A DNA stretch of 64,000 bases from Chrysomallon squamiferum (GCA_012295275.1 CM022672.1:20276894-20340893), one strand, 5' to 3'; counted from the first letter of the stretch, positions 48,808-61,454 are shown. The notes: generated from the letters alone by a model not told the origin. Translations and numbers: made by a program.

Positions 48808-48906
48808 ACAATAAGTTTTTTCAATAAGTTTTTACAATAAGTTGTTTTTACAATAAGATTTTGTTTTTACAATAAGTTTTTGTTTTTACAATAAGTTTTT
48901 GTTTTC
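48808..48906. repeat. About 20-bp U-rich tandem repeat downstream of FBXW5
   Basis: Five to six tandem copies of a unit close to ACAATAAGTTTTTGTTTTT, with the last two nearly identical. It starts some 110 bases after the AATAAA at 48691, so it is either just beyond the transcript end or within a longer 3' untranslated region. Confidence 0.85.
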
Positions 48907-48909
48907 AGT

Positions 48910-50565
48910 GAGAACATCACTTAATTACCTGTGTTACACTGCTTCTGTTACAAATAATTTTTACTTTTATAGTCCGTTAATTTCTTCTTTTGTGTTTGGT
49001 TGACATGGACAAAAAATATGGCGGGAAATGTTTGGGTTTTTTTCTGTTGTTTTTTATTACATACTACATATTTTCAGTTGATTCTGATAAATAAATATTG
49101 ACTTTTTGCAATTTATAAAATTCCTGATTTTATTCCAAATACATCTATATAAGTTGGGATGTATAATGAAGAGTGACTGATATTATATTAAACAATAAAT
49201 CAAGATTCTATTAATGCTTATAAATTTTTAAGATTAATATAATTGAGAATTTGATACCTAAGAATTTAATAAGCATTTACAGACAAGGCGTGATGGAGGC
49301 ACACATGCTCATACATGTGTCGCTGTAATGTGATAAAAGGAAATCATTTATTTTTTGGAAATTACTTATTTTAATGGTCTTGCTCACATAGTATTTGCAT
49401 TTGGTTCCAATTTACTTTTGATCTTTGTTATTCAGCTGCTATAAGAAATTTTCAAGAGTTTTTTGGGGTTGTTTTTTGTTTTTTTAAATTTAAATCTGCA
49501 CTGAACTAATGAGCAATCATTTGTTTGACATAGCTTTGCTTTGTGGTTTATTAAGTTTTCTTTGAAATTTATATTTCTTTGTTAATAATAACCCAATCTT
49601 CAGTCTCTTAACAAATCAGATGTTTTATGTAGGTATATGGTATGTAAATTGAAAACAGAGTATTTGATTTGATGTTAGTTATTTTTAATATAATTCAATA
49701 TTTATTATTATAACAGAAATCAGTAGGAAATAAATCATAAATAGGATAATTTCATCAAATTAAATACATACTCATAAATTATTAAAATCAATCTTGCAAT
49801 ATATTTTATAAAACACACCATTAATTATTTTACAATATTTTAAAAAATACTTTTGTGGTTATTTTTATATTTTTTGCCGATGTATAAATGTGCAGTTTTA
49901 TGATAAACAAGGAAGTTTGTGGTTTTATTGCTTGAAAGAATAATGATTTTGAGATGTTTTGAATTCTGTTTATAAACATCAATCATGTAGAAATTTGTTG
50001 CAAATGATAAAATAATAAATTATCTTCCACGTTCAGATGCATTAAATAATTTTTCAAATTAACCTGGAATGAACCTGTTTTAAACACAAAAATTAAAAAA
50101 TAAAACAAACATGTAAAGTAAATAACTAAATTTTTGGTAGGTAGTAAGATTTGCTGGATGTTCTTAGGAAATCAGATTCATTAATGCTAGATACTGCAAT
50201 ATTTCTAGCAGTGTTTAATCTGTTGTATATTATTTTGACAAATGGAAATATATTTTAATTTTTCTTTTTCATCTTTATATTTAAAAAAAGTTTTTATCTG
50301 CTGCTTTTTATTTTTTTGTTTATGCATCATTATGTTTTGTCACAAATTATGTTTCATTAATTAGATCTAATTTCTTTTAAGTGCCACTGAATCTCTTGAT
50401 ATTTATTTTTGTTTGTTTATTGATTCTAGTCAATTTGTTTTAAATTTGCAATTTAAACATTTCTGGAAGAACTCATTAGAGTTACTTACAAATAAAAAAG
50501 ATAACTATGACATTTATTCATAGTAAATCAGTAAATGTCAATATATTTATAAAAACGTATACAAG

Positions 50566-50599
<34 letters not shown>

Positions 50600-52661
50600 T
50601 GTAAATGAACAAAATAAAAAGCTTAATATATTGTTTTTAATCTGCTCATTTGTTCAAAAACAATTTTCATACAGAATTCATTCTTTTGTTTTCAAAAAAT
50701 GCACAGGCTCCTCAAATAAGAAAACTTATGAATAAAGAAATCTCTTATTGTTGTGACCTTTCACAATTTATTCAGCACCGTAACAATGAAAACCAGACTC
50801 CAAGGGAAGACATTGAGCTTTATGGTAAAACAAACTGATTTGACTCGACATTAATACTGATACAATAGCTGAAATAATTATGTACAGTTAGCATAAACGT
50901 GATTTCTTTCATCAATTCTACATTTTTCAGTCATTTCATTTTAGCTGGTTGCAAGATCATTATTTGGAGAAAAAAAATTAACCTAATGTAAAATATGCTC
51001 TTTTTATTTCTCCCTTAACATAAATCAGAAATCAATTTTGAAAATGAATTGTTTTTAATATGAAAAACCAAATGATATTGTAAATTATTATTCTAGGTTA
51101 TATAAATTATCAACAATATTTTGATTTGAGTCACACCAATCTCCAATCACATTCTTTTCAGTTAATATACAACTCGTACAAGATGGAAAAGAACAAAACA
51201 GAAAACCTGAGTCTGTTACTTTTTAATAACAATAACATTTAATTGACATATCTTCCAAGTCCTTTTTTATAGACCTCCATTAGCATTAGTTAAAAAAAAA
51301 CAGAAAAAAAAAATATATATATATACCGAGTTCCATTAAAACACAATAAGAAAATTTTAAATACATTAAGCTTATTATATTATTAATGTGATTACCTATC
51401 CCATAATGAATCTTTTGTACATTTTAAATCTGCTGAAACTATTAAGGTAATTAGAAATGTCTGCTGATAGTGAAAATATTAAATTTTTAATACAATTATT
51501 TTCTTCATGTTTTAATTGAGAATGAAATGACAATTGTGGGAAATTGTACATTGACAACATTTATAACAATGACTAAAGCAATAACACTATCCATTCATCT
51601 GAACACACAAAAAAAAAACAATGTCAACAAGCCATAATAAAATATATAACATTCTTTTCTAACAATTTATCACATAAATAACAGGTACATACAACTGATC
51701 AATGATATATATATACGAACAGGATGCATAAGCAAATCTAAAACAGGTTGTAAGTTGTAGAAAATATATTTTAATACACAGTTCTATAGATCAAGTATTA
51801 TTTATATATACATATACACACATATATATAAACAAACATATACATGCACATAAATATACATATATACCTACATACATGTGTATGTGTGTGTGTATATATA
51901 TATATATATATACAGTTTTTGTTTGTTTAAATACAAGTTATTAACTAATTATGAGAGTCAGTATGTTACACGACTTCACTTCTCTAATTTTAAGACGATT
52001 GTTTTGGGGGTTTTTGTACTGTGAAATTGATCATAGGATCTTCTACAAACCAGTTACTCATCTTCTAATATAATTTTGCTAAAACGTGCTACACTAGCCA
52101 TCAAATTTTGTCTCTACACAAACATATTTGGAAAATATATTTCTGATAATAATTTGCTGACATTAGACTGGAAAGCCGTTCTCAAATTAGATGTTTATCA
52201 AGCGTTACTGTGCCTGCTTTGTGACAAAATGATGAAAATATGAATTAAATTTGTAATAAAAAAGCAAAATTTGATTCCATTTTCAAAACTGCAGTAGTAA
52301 TTCTCAAAAACATAATCCAAAAAATATAAAAATGTTTTACAATAATAAAGTTTCATTTAATAAATTAACAAAAAAATATAAATTATAATAAAATATATAC
52401 AATAAATATAAAATAAATAAATAAACAAAAAAAATATAAATTATAATAAAATATATACAATAAATATAAAATAAATAAATAAACAAACAAACAAACAAAC
52501 AAACAAAAACACTGTTTGTCAAGCAAATATATCAACAGGCTTTTCGCTGAAAATATCAGTATACTGTACATAGTAAAAGGTCAAAAACACTGCAGGGATG
52601 ATGCACTACATCACAGTCGGCCTGGACTGTTGTCTCTTCATTTGTACAAAAACGACAACTG
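48910..52661. other. Convergent intergenic region between FBXW5 and PPP1R11
   Basis: No gene recognised. Holds a CA run at 50570-50596, compound TATA/CATA/TGTG sequence at about 51800-51914, a 58-bp tandem duplication at about 52374-52485 and an AAAC run to 52506. Confidence 0.5.
52374..52506. repeat. 58-bp tandem duplication followed by AAAC repeats
   Basis: Two nearly perfect copies (about 52374-52431 and 52432-52489) of a unit containing TTATAATAAAATATATACAA (starts 52383 and 52441, 58 bases apart) lead into AAAC units. Located downstream of the PPP1R11 stop, within its possible 3' untranslated region. Confidence 0.85.
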
Positions 52662-54568
52662 CTAACTGCTGGGAGTCGGTGCTTCTGAATCACCAGCCTG
52701 TTCCCCTGAATAATAAAAACACACAAAGAGTTTATTTACCAAATTTTACTTAAACTACTGCTATCTTTAATTTCATTAAAAAAAAATAAAAACACACCTA
52801 AAAACAACAACCCTTCAAATAGATAGGATATTTCATCAGAATTATGTATATAAAATTTTAATATATTTACCATTTTGTGTCTTAATAAAAACAGAGTGTT
52901 TTTAAAAAAATTCTGAATAAGGTAGCAAGTACTGTAAATTCTTAGTTTAGAACAAAATATCTTACCACCATTGCCTTCATGATGATGATCATGAGCTTTG
53001 TAACATTTCTTTTTATGACCTCTGCAGTTTCCACCACAACCATCTTCATCATCTTCATCCTCTGAAGATGATTCACCAAAAAGTTTAGGCTTTTCATAAA
53101 TACAACAACCTGTATAAATGCAAGTGTAACTAATATAAGTATATATGTACAACAACCTGGATAATCATAAAAATAAGCTGTATAAGTGTATTTACAACAA
53201 ACTGTATTTAAACATAATAATACTTGTATAATAAGTATTAATAGAGAAATCTATCAAAACAGAAGTATAATAATGTGTATATGCATATTTGCAAAAATCT
53301 GTATAATCTGGACAACAATCTGGATAAGCTTAAGTACCAACACCTGTACAAAATGCTGAATTAGCATAAGTTAAAATACATATATGTAAGCATAAGTAAA
53401 TACAAATTGTGCTTAACACAATAACACACAATCTTGAATCTGTATAAGAATAAAAAATGACCCAATAAATGTGAAAAAAAAAAAAAAAAAATCTGTTTAA
53501 TTTCAATTGACATCACGAAAATAAAATGTTTCCAACTTAACCATGAACAATTCTGTATTACTATATCAACAGGTATTTTCTTGATTGTGTGGAGCAATAA
53601 ACTATTTTAAGAATTTAAATAAAACTGTGTATTAAATTTTTTGATTTAATACATTTTTAAACTTTTTCTTTTGTAACTTTCAAACATAAGAATTATATAT
53701 ATAAACTTTTAGCCACCAAATCATGTGAATAACATAAAAGAATCTAACATTTTGATTTTTTCTTGTCCATATTTTCATTGTCTACAGTTTCTGTAGTCCA
53801 TTTAACCTTTTTGTCTGGTTTTGGTTTATGTAATTTCAGCCTCAGAACAGGACTTGTCTGAAATGAAATAAAATAAGAGTTTATTTTTTAACATAAAAAT
53901 ACTGTTGTCCATCACAAAAAAACACCCTAAATAATACTGATACCATTTAATTTCGACATCACTTTTAAATACTCATTACCACAGTTATTATTATTATCTT
54001 ACGCGTGACAGTGAAATCAATGATCATTCATTCATTGTGAAATATGTCACTTTTATCAGTTTGATCAATAATATTTTTGTCATATCTGATTATTGCTTGT
54101 TATAATGTAGAAGGAAATATTTTTATTTTAACATATAATCATTTTCAAATATGACTTTAAATCCGCTTTTGATAGTTATCTTATTAATCTAAAATAAAGT
54201 GATAAATCACGTGAAAGAACAGTCACATTATTATGATTATATTTATAGTGCCATAATCAATCATTTTCAATTTTCACTAAACGGTAAAATCGAATCTAAG
54301 TTTAAAATAATTTTTGATTCAAATATGCAAAAGAAAAAAATATATATTAAATTAATACCAAACTAACTTAAATAATTTACATTAAAATTTAAATGATTAA
54401 TTCCAACGTTTTGACAGTAACTGAGTAAGCTTAAGTTAAGCATTAGTGAACATGCGCACTTCCGCCGACTTCAGTCGTTTCGAATGAAACATGTTAAAAT
54501 AATTTATAACTTACCGGCACCTCTGTCACAATTGTTTCCGTTTGCGAACCTGTCGCGGACGTTGCCAT
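52662..54568 (-). CDS. PPP1R11: PPP1R11 / protein phosphatase 1 inhibitor-3, RING-like E3, 4 exons
   Basis: Small, mostly disordered inhibitor of protein phosphatase 1; the mammalian protein also has Cys-dependent ubiquitin-ligase activity. Exons in coding order (- strand): 54515-54568, 53749-53857, 52966-53109, 52662-52705; 351 bases, 116 residues (human 126). Seen: leader TETIVTEVP, the PP1-docking KVKW at 35-38 ([16 protein letters not shown]), TVDNEN, the cysteine block CCCIYEKP at 55-62 with [12 protein letters not shown], then [13 protein letters not shown] at 78-90. The CCC run is built across the exon 2/3 junction. The family's proline-rich tail is replaced here by a short His-rich stretch ([11 protein letters not shown]) and SEAPTPSS end. 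Start ATG is the first of the frame and fits the family leader. GT-AG introns throughout. Confidence 0.95.
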
Positions 54569-54640
54569 ATTTTGCAATTCTACGGTCACAAATTTCAAAT
54601 TACTGATTTATAAAATCGAAATACAAATAAAAAATTAACA
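54440..54640 (-). promoter_or_regulatory. PPP1R11 promoter / first-exon region
   Basis: A CpG-bearing patch around exon 1 in otherwise AT-rich DNA, with an NRF1-half-like CATGCGCAC (54451-54459) followed by TTCCGCCGACTTC inside intron 1. TATA-less housekeeping promoter is inferred. Confidence 0.35.
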
Positions 54641-54739
54641 TGATCAACAGAACGTTTACATCCACAATTACTTCCCTTTAATTTCTTAATAATTTTCCTT
54701 CTTTTTCTTGCGAGCCCTTTCTTTATGCAAAAGAATCGG

Positions 54740-54747
54740 TTCTTATT

Positions 54748-54790
<43 letters not shown>

Positions 54791-54805
54791 TTATTATTAT
54801 TATTA

Positions 54806-54847
<42 letters not shown>
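54740..54847. repeat. Compound ATTT/ATT microsatellite
   Basis: About 13 ATTT units pass directly into ATT units. Confidence 0.95.
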
Positions 54848-55739
54848 TAATGTTTTGGATGTCTTTAGTTTTCTCTTTTGATACATCCAAAGCACTGTAA
54901 TCTTCATCATTATTATTATCATCATTATTTTACGATCACGTATTTGCGTGCGCGTGGGTAAGTAAGTGTGAAGTAAAATGTCACAGTTTTTTAAACCATC
55001 ATTTATTTGTGACTCACTTTTAATTATACGAATAAGAAAACGTCAAGAAATGGTTGTTATCATATGAATTAATTATTCTTCTATTTCGAAATGAACAGAA
55101 GTAGAGATTTTTCATATGTTCGTAAATCGGATTTAAAGAATCAGCTAATGTAGAATGATGTTGTTTTATAATGAGGATATTACATGTGGAAATAAATAAA
55201 ATAATCTCTTGTATTTTCCATCTTTCCTTTTTTTTTTTTTTTTTTTTTTTTTTTTCTGTAACCCTATTTCGCAAAAACAGAAGTGTGTAAAATAAACAAA
55301 GAAATAAATATCCCTAGTGGATCATAATTTATCCAGACTATCAATAACCTGTTTTAATTTATTTATTTTTATAATTATATTTTTAAAATTATTATTATTA
55401 TTATTTATTATTTTATATATATATATATATATATACGTTTTTGTTTTTTTTTGTTTTTGTTTTTACATTTCTGTGTATAATGTTACGAATCGAAAAAGTT
55501 ACTGCTAATATGCAACACCGCTGAGCTAATTGTTTTATTATTAACAAAGATTGGTTTAAGGTAATAATTATGTTTTTTTTTTCTGGTAGTGAAGAGTAAG
55601 AACGGTGAAGTATTGTTGTAAGAGAATTCATTGTAATTAAGTAAGTAAACAACAGACTGAAAATTCTAAGGTGTACAGCTTCTGCTTCTCTCACGTCTCT
55701 CCAAACTCATACTGAAACTTCACAGACGTGGAAGTAGTC

Positions 55740-56037
55740 TACATGCCCGTAACTGCATTGAAGCAAATAAGGCAAATGCTTCACACCAAACTTCACGATT
55801 TTTAATTAATTACTATTTTTATTTTTTTTACAAATATTTTATTTTAAAAATATAAAATATAAATCTCTATTCCGAAAGAAACGATATCCACTGAATGAAT
55901 TCTAAAAATTCCAGGAAATGGCTAGAATCGAGGATTTTGCGTCTTTCAAATCGGAGCTTCTGGGTACCATAGTCGGCCATAGTTGGCCCCCAGACACCTC
56001 GTCCAATGTTTTTTGCCCCGCTCCGCTCGGCGATTAA
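55740..56037. repeat. Dispersed repeat, copy 2
   Basis: Same family and orientation as 55-273: CATTGAAGCAAATAAGGCAA, ATATAAATCTCTATTCCGAA, CCACTGAATGAATTCTA, GGCCCCCAGACACC and the terminal CTCGGCGATTAA. This copy is longer, with about 70 extra bases before the GGCCCCC block. Confidence 0.6.
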
Positions 56038-57108
56038 ATGATATTATTATTATAAAAATAGTCACGTATTTCTGAGACACTGATAATATCTATCACATGC
56101 TTTCGAACAATAACTAATAATAAGAACTACATTGTCTCTTTTAAGAAACAGCAACATAACTAAAATGATAGAAAATAATACCGTGAATATTTATTCATTG
56201 TGAGATGCATACAAAAAAAAAAAATAAAAAAAAATAGAAAGATACTTTTAAACTATTCATATTTCTTTATTTGAAAAATCTTACATGGCTTTGATGCTGA
56301 CAATGTGGTTTAGTACGTCATCTGCAGGATGAAGTGTTTAAAAAAAAAACGTTCATAATAATTATGTTTTGTTCACAGAAGTGCTTATTATCTAGGTCTC
56401 TTTGTGTGTAGACCCACGATAAATGTATATATTTTTAATTTGTGATTTTTTAAATTATAAGTAGAAATATTTTTGAAACTTCTTTAATTTGCCACATGGC
56501 ACACATAATATGATAAATTTAAAAATTATAAATAAACTTTTTGTATTTCAACAGTATTTAACATAAATGGTTTAACCAGTCACAGTGATACAGAGAGAAA
56601 TTACATCTAGGACTGACTGATTCTTGTATTCTGGATCCTACCAAGGATACACATGATGTTTTAGAACGTTAGTATCCCCATCAGTTTAACGTTGGATTGA
56701 TAAAAATAACCTGCTGGGTGTAACTATAAAACACAGTGCATGGGTTTACTCCTGTAACAATCTTTAATAATAATTAAAAAATAAAAATTTAAAAAAAAAA
56801 AGACAATAAAGAGATAGCAAGTCTGCAGACGCTATTTCGCCACGAACATTTTACTGATTATAAAAAAATATAATGTACTCTGATAAGCAGTATAAAACAA
56901 ACTGTAAAGAAAAAAAAACAATTAAAGGTAATTTCTATATATTATACATAATATACATGTATATAGGAAGCTACCTTCAATTATATTTTCTCTTTACAGG
57001 TTGTTTTACATTGGTTATCAGAGTGTTTTAGATATTTTTATTTATATATATAAACTGATTTTTTCTGCATATTTAAAAACTGTGATAATTATGTTTTGGG
57101 TGTTTTGT

Positions 57109-57386
57109 TTATGTTTCACTGTTTAAATCCTCATTCCTTCGGATCAGCATGATTCCATCTCTGATAGGCAATAAAACCTGTAAAAATAATACATAATTAA
57201 ATAAATCATTTTATCATACTGTCAATGTACAAATAATAGTTCGATGAACTAATTTTGTGTGCTTTCTTATGACACAACAGAGCGTTAGTAGTTGAAGTGT
57301 GGTAGATGTGGTGATACGAACAAAAAACCTTTCTGTTGTTATAAACCCATATCTTGCAACTATTTTTTGTTAATAATAAAATATGA

Positions 57387-57442
<56 letters not shown>

Positions 57443-57840
57443 CGATGATGAGGCTAACATTCTCCCTTTTTCGTATTTCCAGTTTGTACGTGAGCGTGTT
57501 TATTTGTGCGTCTATAACTACCTAAAATATTCAAAAAAATTTTGCTGCAACTTTATAATAATTTAGAAAGAAAGAAAGTGAAAGAAACAAAACAAAAACC
57601 ACCAAAAAAAAACCTCAGCCAAAAAAACACACACACACACACAAAAACCATTTATTTAAAGCTGAATAAAGAAACGGTTTTATTTCACGTACCCTTTGCA
57701 CTCTTGAATCTGCCATGATCTTTCTGTTGAAATTTGCCATGGTGTCATCTGGTAAGAGGTATGATCGGCCAAACCAAAGACTGTTATCTACAGCGATCGT
57801 ACCACGAGGTGCCAGGATATTTTTATCCAGCAGCAACTAA

Positions 57841-57909
<69 letters not shown>

Positions 57910-60344
57910 CAGCAACAACAGCAACAACAACAACAGCAGCAACATCCTTGACGTATATATTAAATACAGATATATTAATCATCTGGATTAATTATACAAG
58001 TTGTAGCAAGAAACGAACATGAGAAAAGTCTAAGAAAGAAGAACAGTTACTTATAATTTTCTTCTTTAAACAGGGCCTTTTCATCCGTAACTAACAAGTT
58101 ATTCTCCCAACACCCCTTCACGAAAAGTCCAACATAATGACAATTACAACAATATAACATACCCCAAAAGCACTTCACTGGAATTGGCATTTGCGATTCT
58201 ATTAAATATCCACTAATCTGTTTATTTAGTACCCGACCTTCTTCCTCTGCGTAATGCTTTCTCAGGTATCAGTATATTTATATGACTAATCACTGTAATC
58301 ATGAACAAACCGAATGTTAATTTTGTTAATACGGAATCTATTTATTTTTGTTTAATTTTATTGTAATATTTACATCAAAATAGACGCCGTAGTTGACTTT
58401 GTCAGCGTCAATGAAAGCAAAGTCAATCTGAATGCCATCTGCTGCTAATGCATTCAGTGTGTCCACTGCATTTCCTGCGTAACAACAACAACAACAATGA
58501 TAATAATAATTAATAAGAAGAAGAAGAAGAAGAAGAAAAAGAGAATAATATTTCTAATTGACAAGAGAGTAAATAAAAACTTTTGTATTTTTTAATATAT
58601 ATTTCCAAATGCTTGGTTTATTTATTTATTTATTTATTTATTTAATCTTTCATGATAATAAATTACATATGAATGTTTGGTCTAAATTAAAATTTCTCCA
58701 CACTAAACTGATCCAAAAGAGAATGGCAATGTCGAGACCCATATTGGATTTGGAATAATATCATTTTCTACTTTTTCTTTAATAATAATAATTATAATCT
58801 GCACTAAATTAGAAGCTGTATAATTATAGAGAAGTATTTCTTAATAAATATCTATAAATATATAAACATTGAGCTAGCTACATTTAATAAACTGTATTAA
58901 GTTTTATAAATAATAATTACTGAATCATTTTTGTATTCAAAACACATATTTAAATGCTTTCAAAATATGAGCATTTAATTAATTAATGTGATTTTTTTTT
59001 TTTTTTTTTTTTTTTCCAGCGTTTTACCAAGTCGGATTTCTATTTTCTTCCCATGGGGTGACGAATCAAACACTTTACGATTGATGTCCGCTAGATACTG
59101 CTCACAGTCGCACGTGAACACTTTACCGTCTGCAGGAAGAGCTTCCGCCATTGAAAGCGCGCTATATCCAGTAAACATACCTATGTCTAGAACGTACTTT
59201 GCTCTCTGCATGCTGACCAGGAACTTTAAAATAGACCTATTTAAATGAGATTAACAAAATATATAAATATCCATTTTTTTCTTATGTACCTTTCTAAAGA
59301 ATGATAACGTTTCAATTTTGAAGAATATTAATTAATTAAGCAAGCAATTTAATGTAACATTTTTGGTTGAAAATTAGAGAAAGCTCAAAGATTTCGGAGA
59401 CATACCATTCGTTTGTTTATTTATTTATTTATTTCTGGGATTTCTCCTTTTATGTTTCCTGAAAAGTAGGTAACAATTCAGAAATGTTGGTATTTCTGCT
59501 GGTATCATGAGTCTGGAATTACGGGGACATCAACAAACTTCGTCCTTGGAAACCAGTGAAACAGTTTAGAATGGAGGAATTACATAACTGAAGATAAATA
59601 AAAATTGTCGCTCTTTGGTTCATCCATTTCCGAAATATCTTCAACTTTTCATGTAAAAAATATATCATTTACTAATTTAGTGTTTATCAGTTAGTAAGTA
59701 AATAATATTAACAAGCAACTTATTTGTACTGATTGCTATCAAATACTGAAAATGGATACAACCAATTCCGTATTAAATACTGAAAATGGATACAACCAAT
59801 TCCGTATTAAATACTGAAAATGGATACAACCAATTGCGTATTATGATTTGACGGCTACTGGGCTAGATACAATAAAGCCTCCAATAATATGCTCAAAAAA
59901 CAAAAACATGAAATAAATTTTAACTTTTAAGCTCTGGACTTCTGGAATGATATTCTGCAAGCCCATGCCTTAAACAGGCACCATCTTGCTTTATCGTGGG
60001 TCTCGAAATGTATTATGGCATAAAATATGTAACATACCTTCACCACAGCCAGTCATCATACTAGTTACCATCATGTTTTTAGTTTTTCCAGTTTTATGTA
60101 AGTTTTCCCAGTTCGCTGTGAGGCTGAACTCGATAATTTTCGCCAACTCTTTTCCAGGTGGTGAACAGGTCGTTTCTACATAATTATTACGAGCATCGGA
60201 GAGTTTCAAAGCTTTGTCAATGGCGTCTTTGACTTCCTGAGGCCAGTTGTTGTATCCATCTTGTTTTTTCAGATTGTCCAAATGTCGGTAATATGGCAGA
60301 AAGTTTGAACTGTTCTCTAACGAGGGGAAGTTAAGTTCCGACAT
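57109..60344 (-). CDS. SAM-dependent O-methyltransferase, family 3 (caffeoyl-CoA OMT / COMTD1-like), 5 coding exons
   Basis: Class I methyltransferase fold, cation-dependent O-methyltransferase family 3; substrate not predictable. Coding exons (- strand): 60034-60344, 59028-59236, 58374-58474, 57693-57836, 57109-57177, joining in frame to 834 bases, 277 residues. Seen: SAM-binding motif I VLDIGMFTGYSAL at 119-131, ALPADGKVFTCD with the acidic ribose-binding position, IDFAFIDADKVNY at 190-202 (metal-ligand Asp), then GTIAVDNSLWFG with the Asp-Asn metal pair at 224-225, and C-terminal VLLPIRDGIMLIRR. The ATG follows a 3' splice site by one base, so an untranslated first exon lies upstream. The exon 1 donor is uncertain: only the weak AT/GTTACA (after 60034) keeps frame, while the stronger G/GTATGT four bases earlier would give a stop. 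A likely AATAAA is at 57037-57042. The sequence is compatible with COMTD1 or the bacterial-like animal relatives. Confidence 0.9.
57387..57439. repeat. AAT microsatellite in O-methyltransferase intron 4
   Basis: About 17 AAT units, then AAC/GATGATG. Confidence 0.95.
57839..57904 (-). repeat. AAT microsatellite forming the 3' splice-site tract of O-methyltransferase exon 4
   Basis: About 22 AAT units on the + strand; on the transcribed strand an (ATT)n run ends in TTTTAG, which is the acceptor of exon 4 (first base 57836). Farther from the exon the run is followed by AGC/AAC triplets (57905-57945). Confidence 0.95.
58484..58650. repeat. AAC, AAG and ATTT simple repeats in O-methyltransferase intron 2
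   Basis: AAC units at about 58481-58497, an AAG run at about 58516-58537 and ATTT units at 58617-58645. Confidence 0.85.
59741..59842. repeat. 34-bp minisatellite, three copies, O-methyltransferase intron 1
   Basis: Three consecutive 34-base units (59741-59774, 59775-59808, 59809-59842) starting AAATACTGAAAATGGATACA; the first two are identical and the third differs by one base (CAATTGCG for CAATTCCG). Confidence 0.95.
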
Positions 60345-60495
60345 TCTGAAGAAAGAACATAAATTAAACTGGAATAAATAAATAATAATAATAAATAAAT
60401 AATGAATGAATGAATGAATGTATGTATCGGTGTATGCATGTATATGTGGAGTATATGTGTATGGATGCATATATATGTGGGTTTATGTATACGTT

Positions 60496-60536
<41 letters not shown>

Positions 60537-60774
60537 CTTACTGTCCGTTTTTGCTTATGTGTATGCATGTGTGATTGTGAGATAAGCTGGTGCATTGGTA
60601 TATATATATAATATCTAAGTTATGCATTTATCATTGATAACAACGAAATCAACAGCTTGTTATTTTATTAGATGTTACTCAATACTCGAAACCGAGGTAA
60701 CATGAGCTTTTCTTAATATAATATTATCGTGAATCAACTATCAAATTTCAGTTGAATGAAGAGCGAATATTATT

Positions 60775-60809
<35 letters not shown>

Positions 60810-61005
60810 GTGTGTGTGTGTGTGTGTGATATCTATATATTTTTATATCTAAGTATCTCGATTTATCTTTTGCTTACAAAATATAGCTTCAGTACAGTAT
60901 TTGTTGTAGATTTTGAAGTTATGGAGATACAAGGATGGGAGAATAACATTGAAACAAGACTGTTTTCTTCGAAGTTGAAAAAAAAAAATAAAATAATAAT
61001 AATAA

Positions 61006-61036
<31 letters not shown>

Positions 61037-61194
61037 AAAGAAAGAAATGAAAATAAATAACCCTTCAACAAGAAAAAAAAAACAACAGAAGAACAACAGA
61101 AAAAGAAAAGAAAAAAAACCTTACCTTCTCTAAAGTTATTTTGTTCTGCTCACACAGTTTGAATTTTGTTTAAGAAAAATAATAATAATAATAA

Positions 61195-61225
<31 letters not shown>

Positions 61226-61406
61226 AATTTTATTAGAAATACTGAAAATGTGTTAACTTGATTACTGATAAAATATTATTGACAAAGGTAAACTAAATTT
61301 ATACTAAATGTTTCCACCTTTAGACTGTGCAAAACGGTTGCTGAACTTTATCTATAAACAATAATGTATATCACCTGATCTCGACGAACTGACCTGAGAA
61401 AAGCAG

Positions 61407-61454
<48 letters not shown>

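Larger units (their letters stand above)
54569..57108. other. Intergenic between the O-methyltransferase 3' end and PPP1R11
   Basis: No gene recognised. Includes ATTT/ATT microsatellites (54740-54847), a poly-T tract (about 55228-55256), an AT run (55415-55435) and a dispersed repeat at 55740-56037. Confidence 0.5.

Noticed and set aside
55740-56037. Structural RNA gene
   Set aside because: The GC-rich end (CCCCGCTCCGCTCGG) looked RNA-like, but the segment is a dispersed repeat also present at 55-273 and has no tRNA or rRNA signature.
60756-61133. 125-codon frame with Cys-Val and Arg runs
   Set aside because: Translation of TG, AAT and AAG microsatellites.
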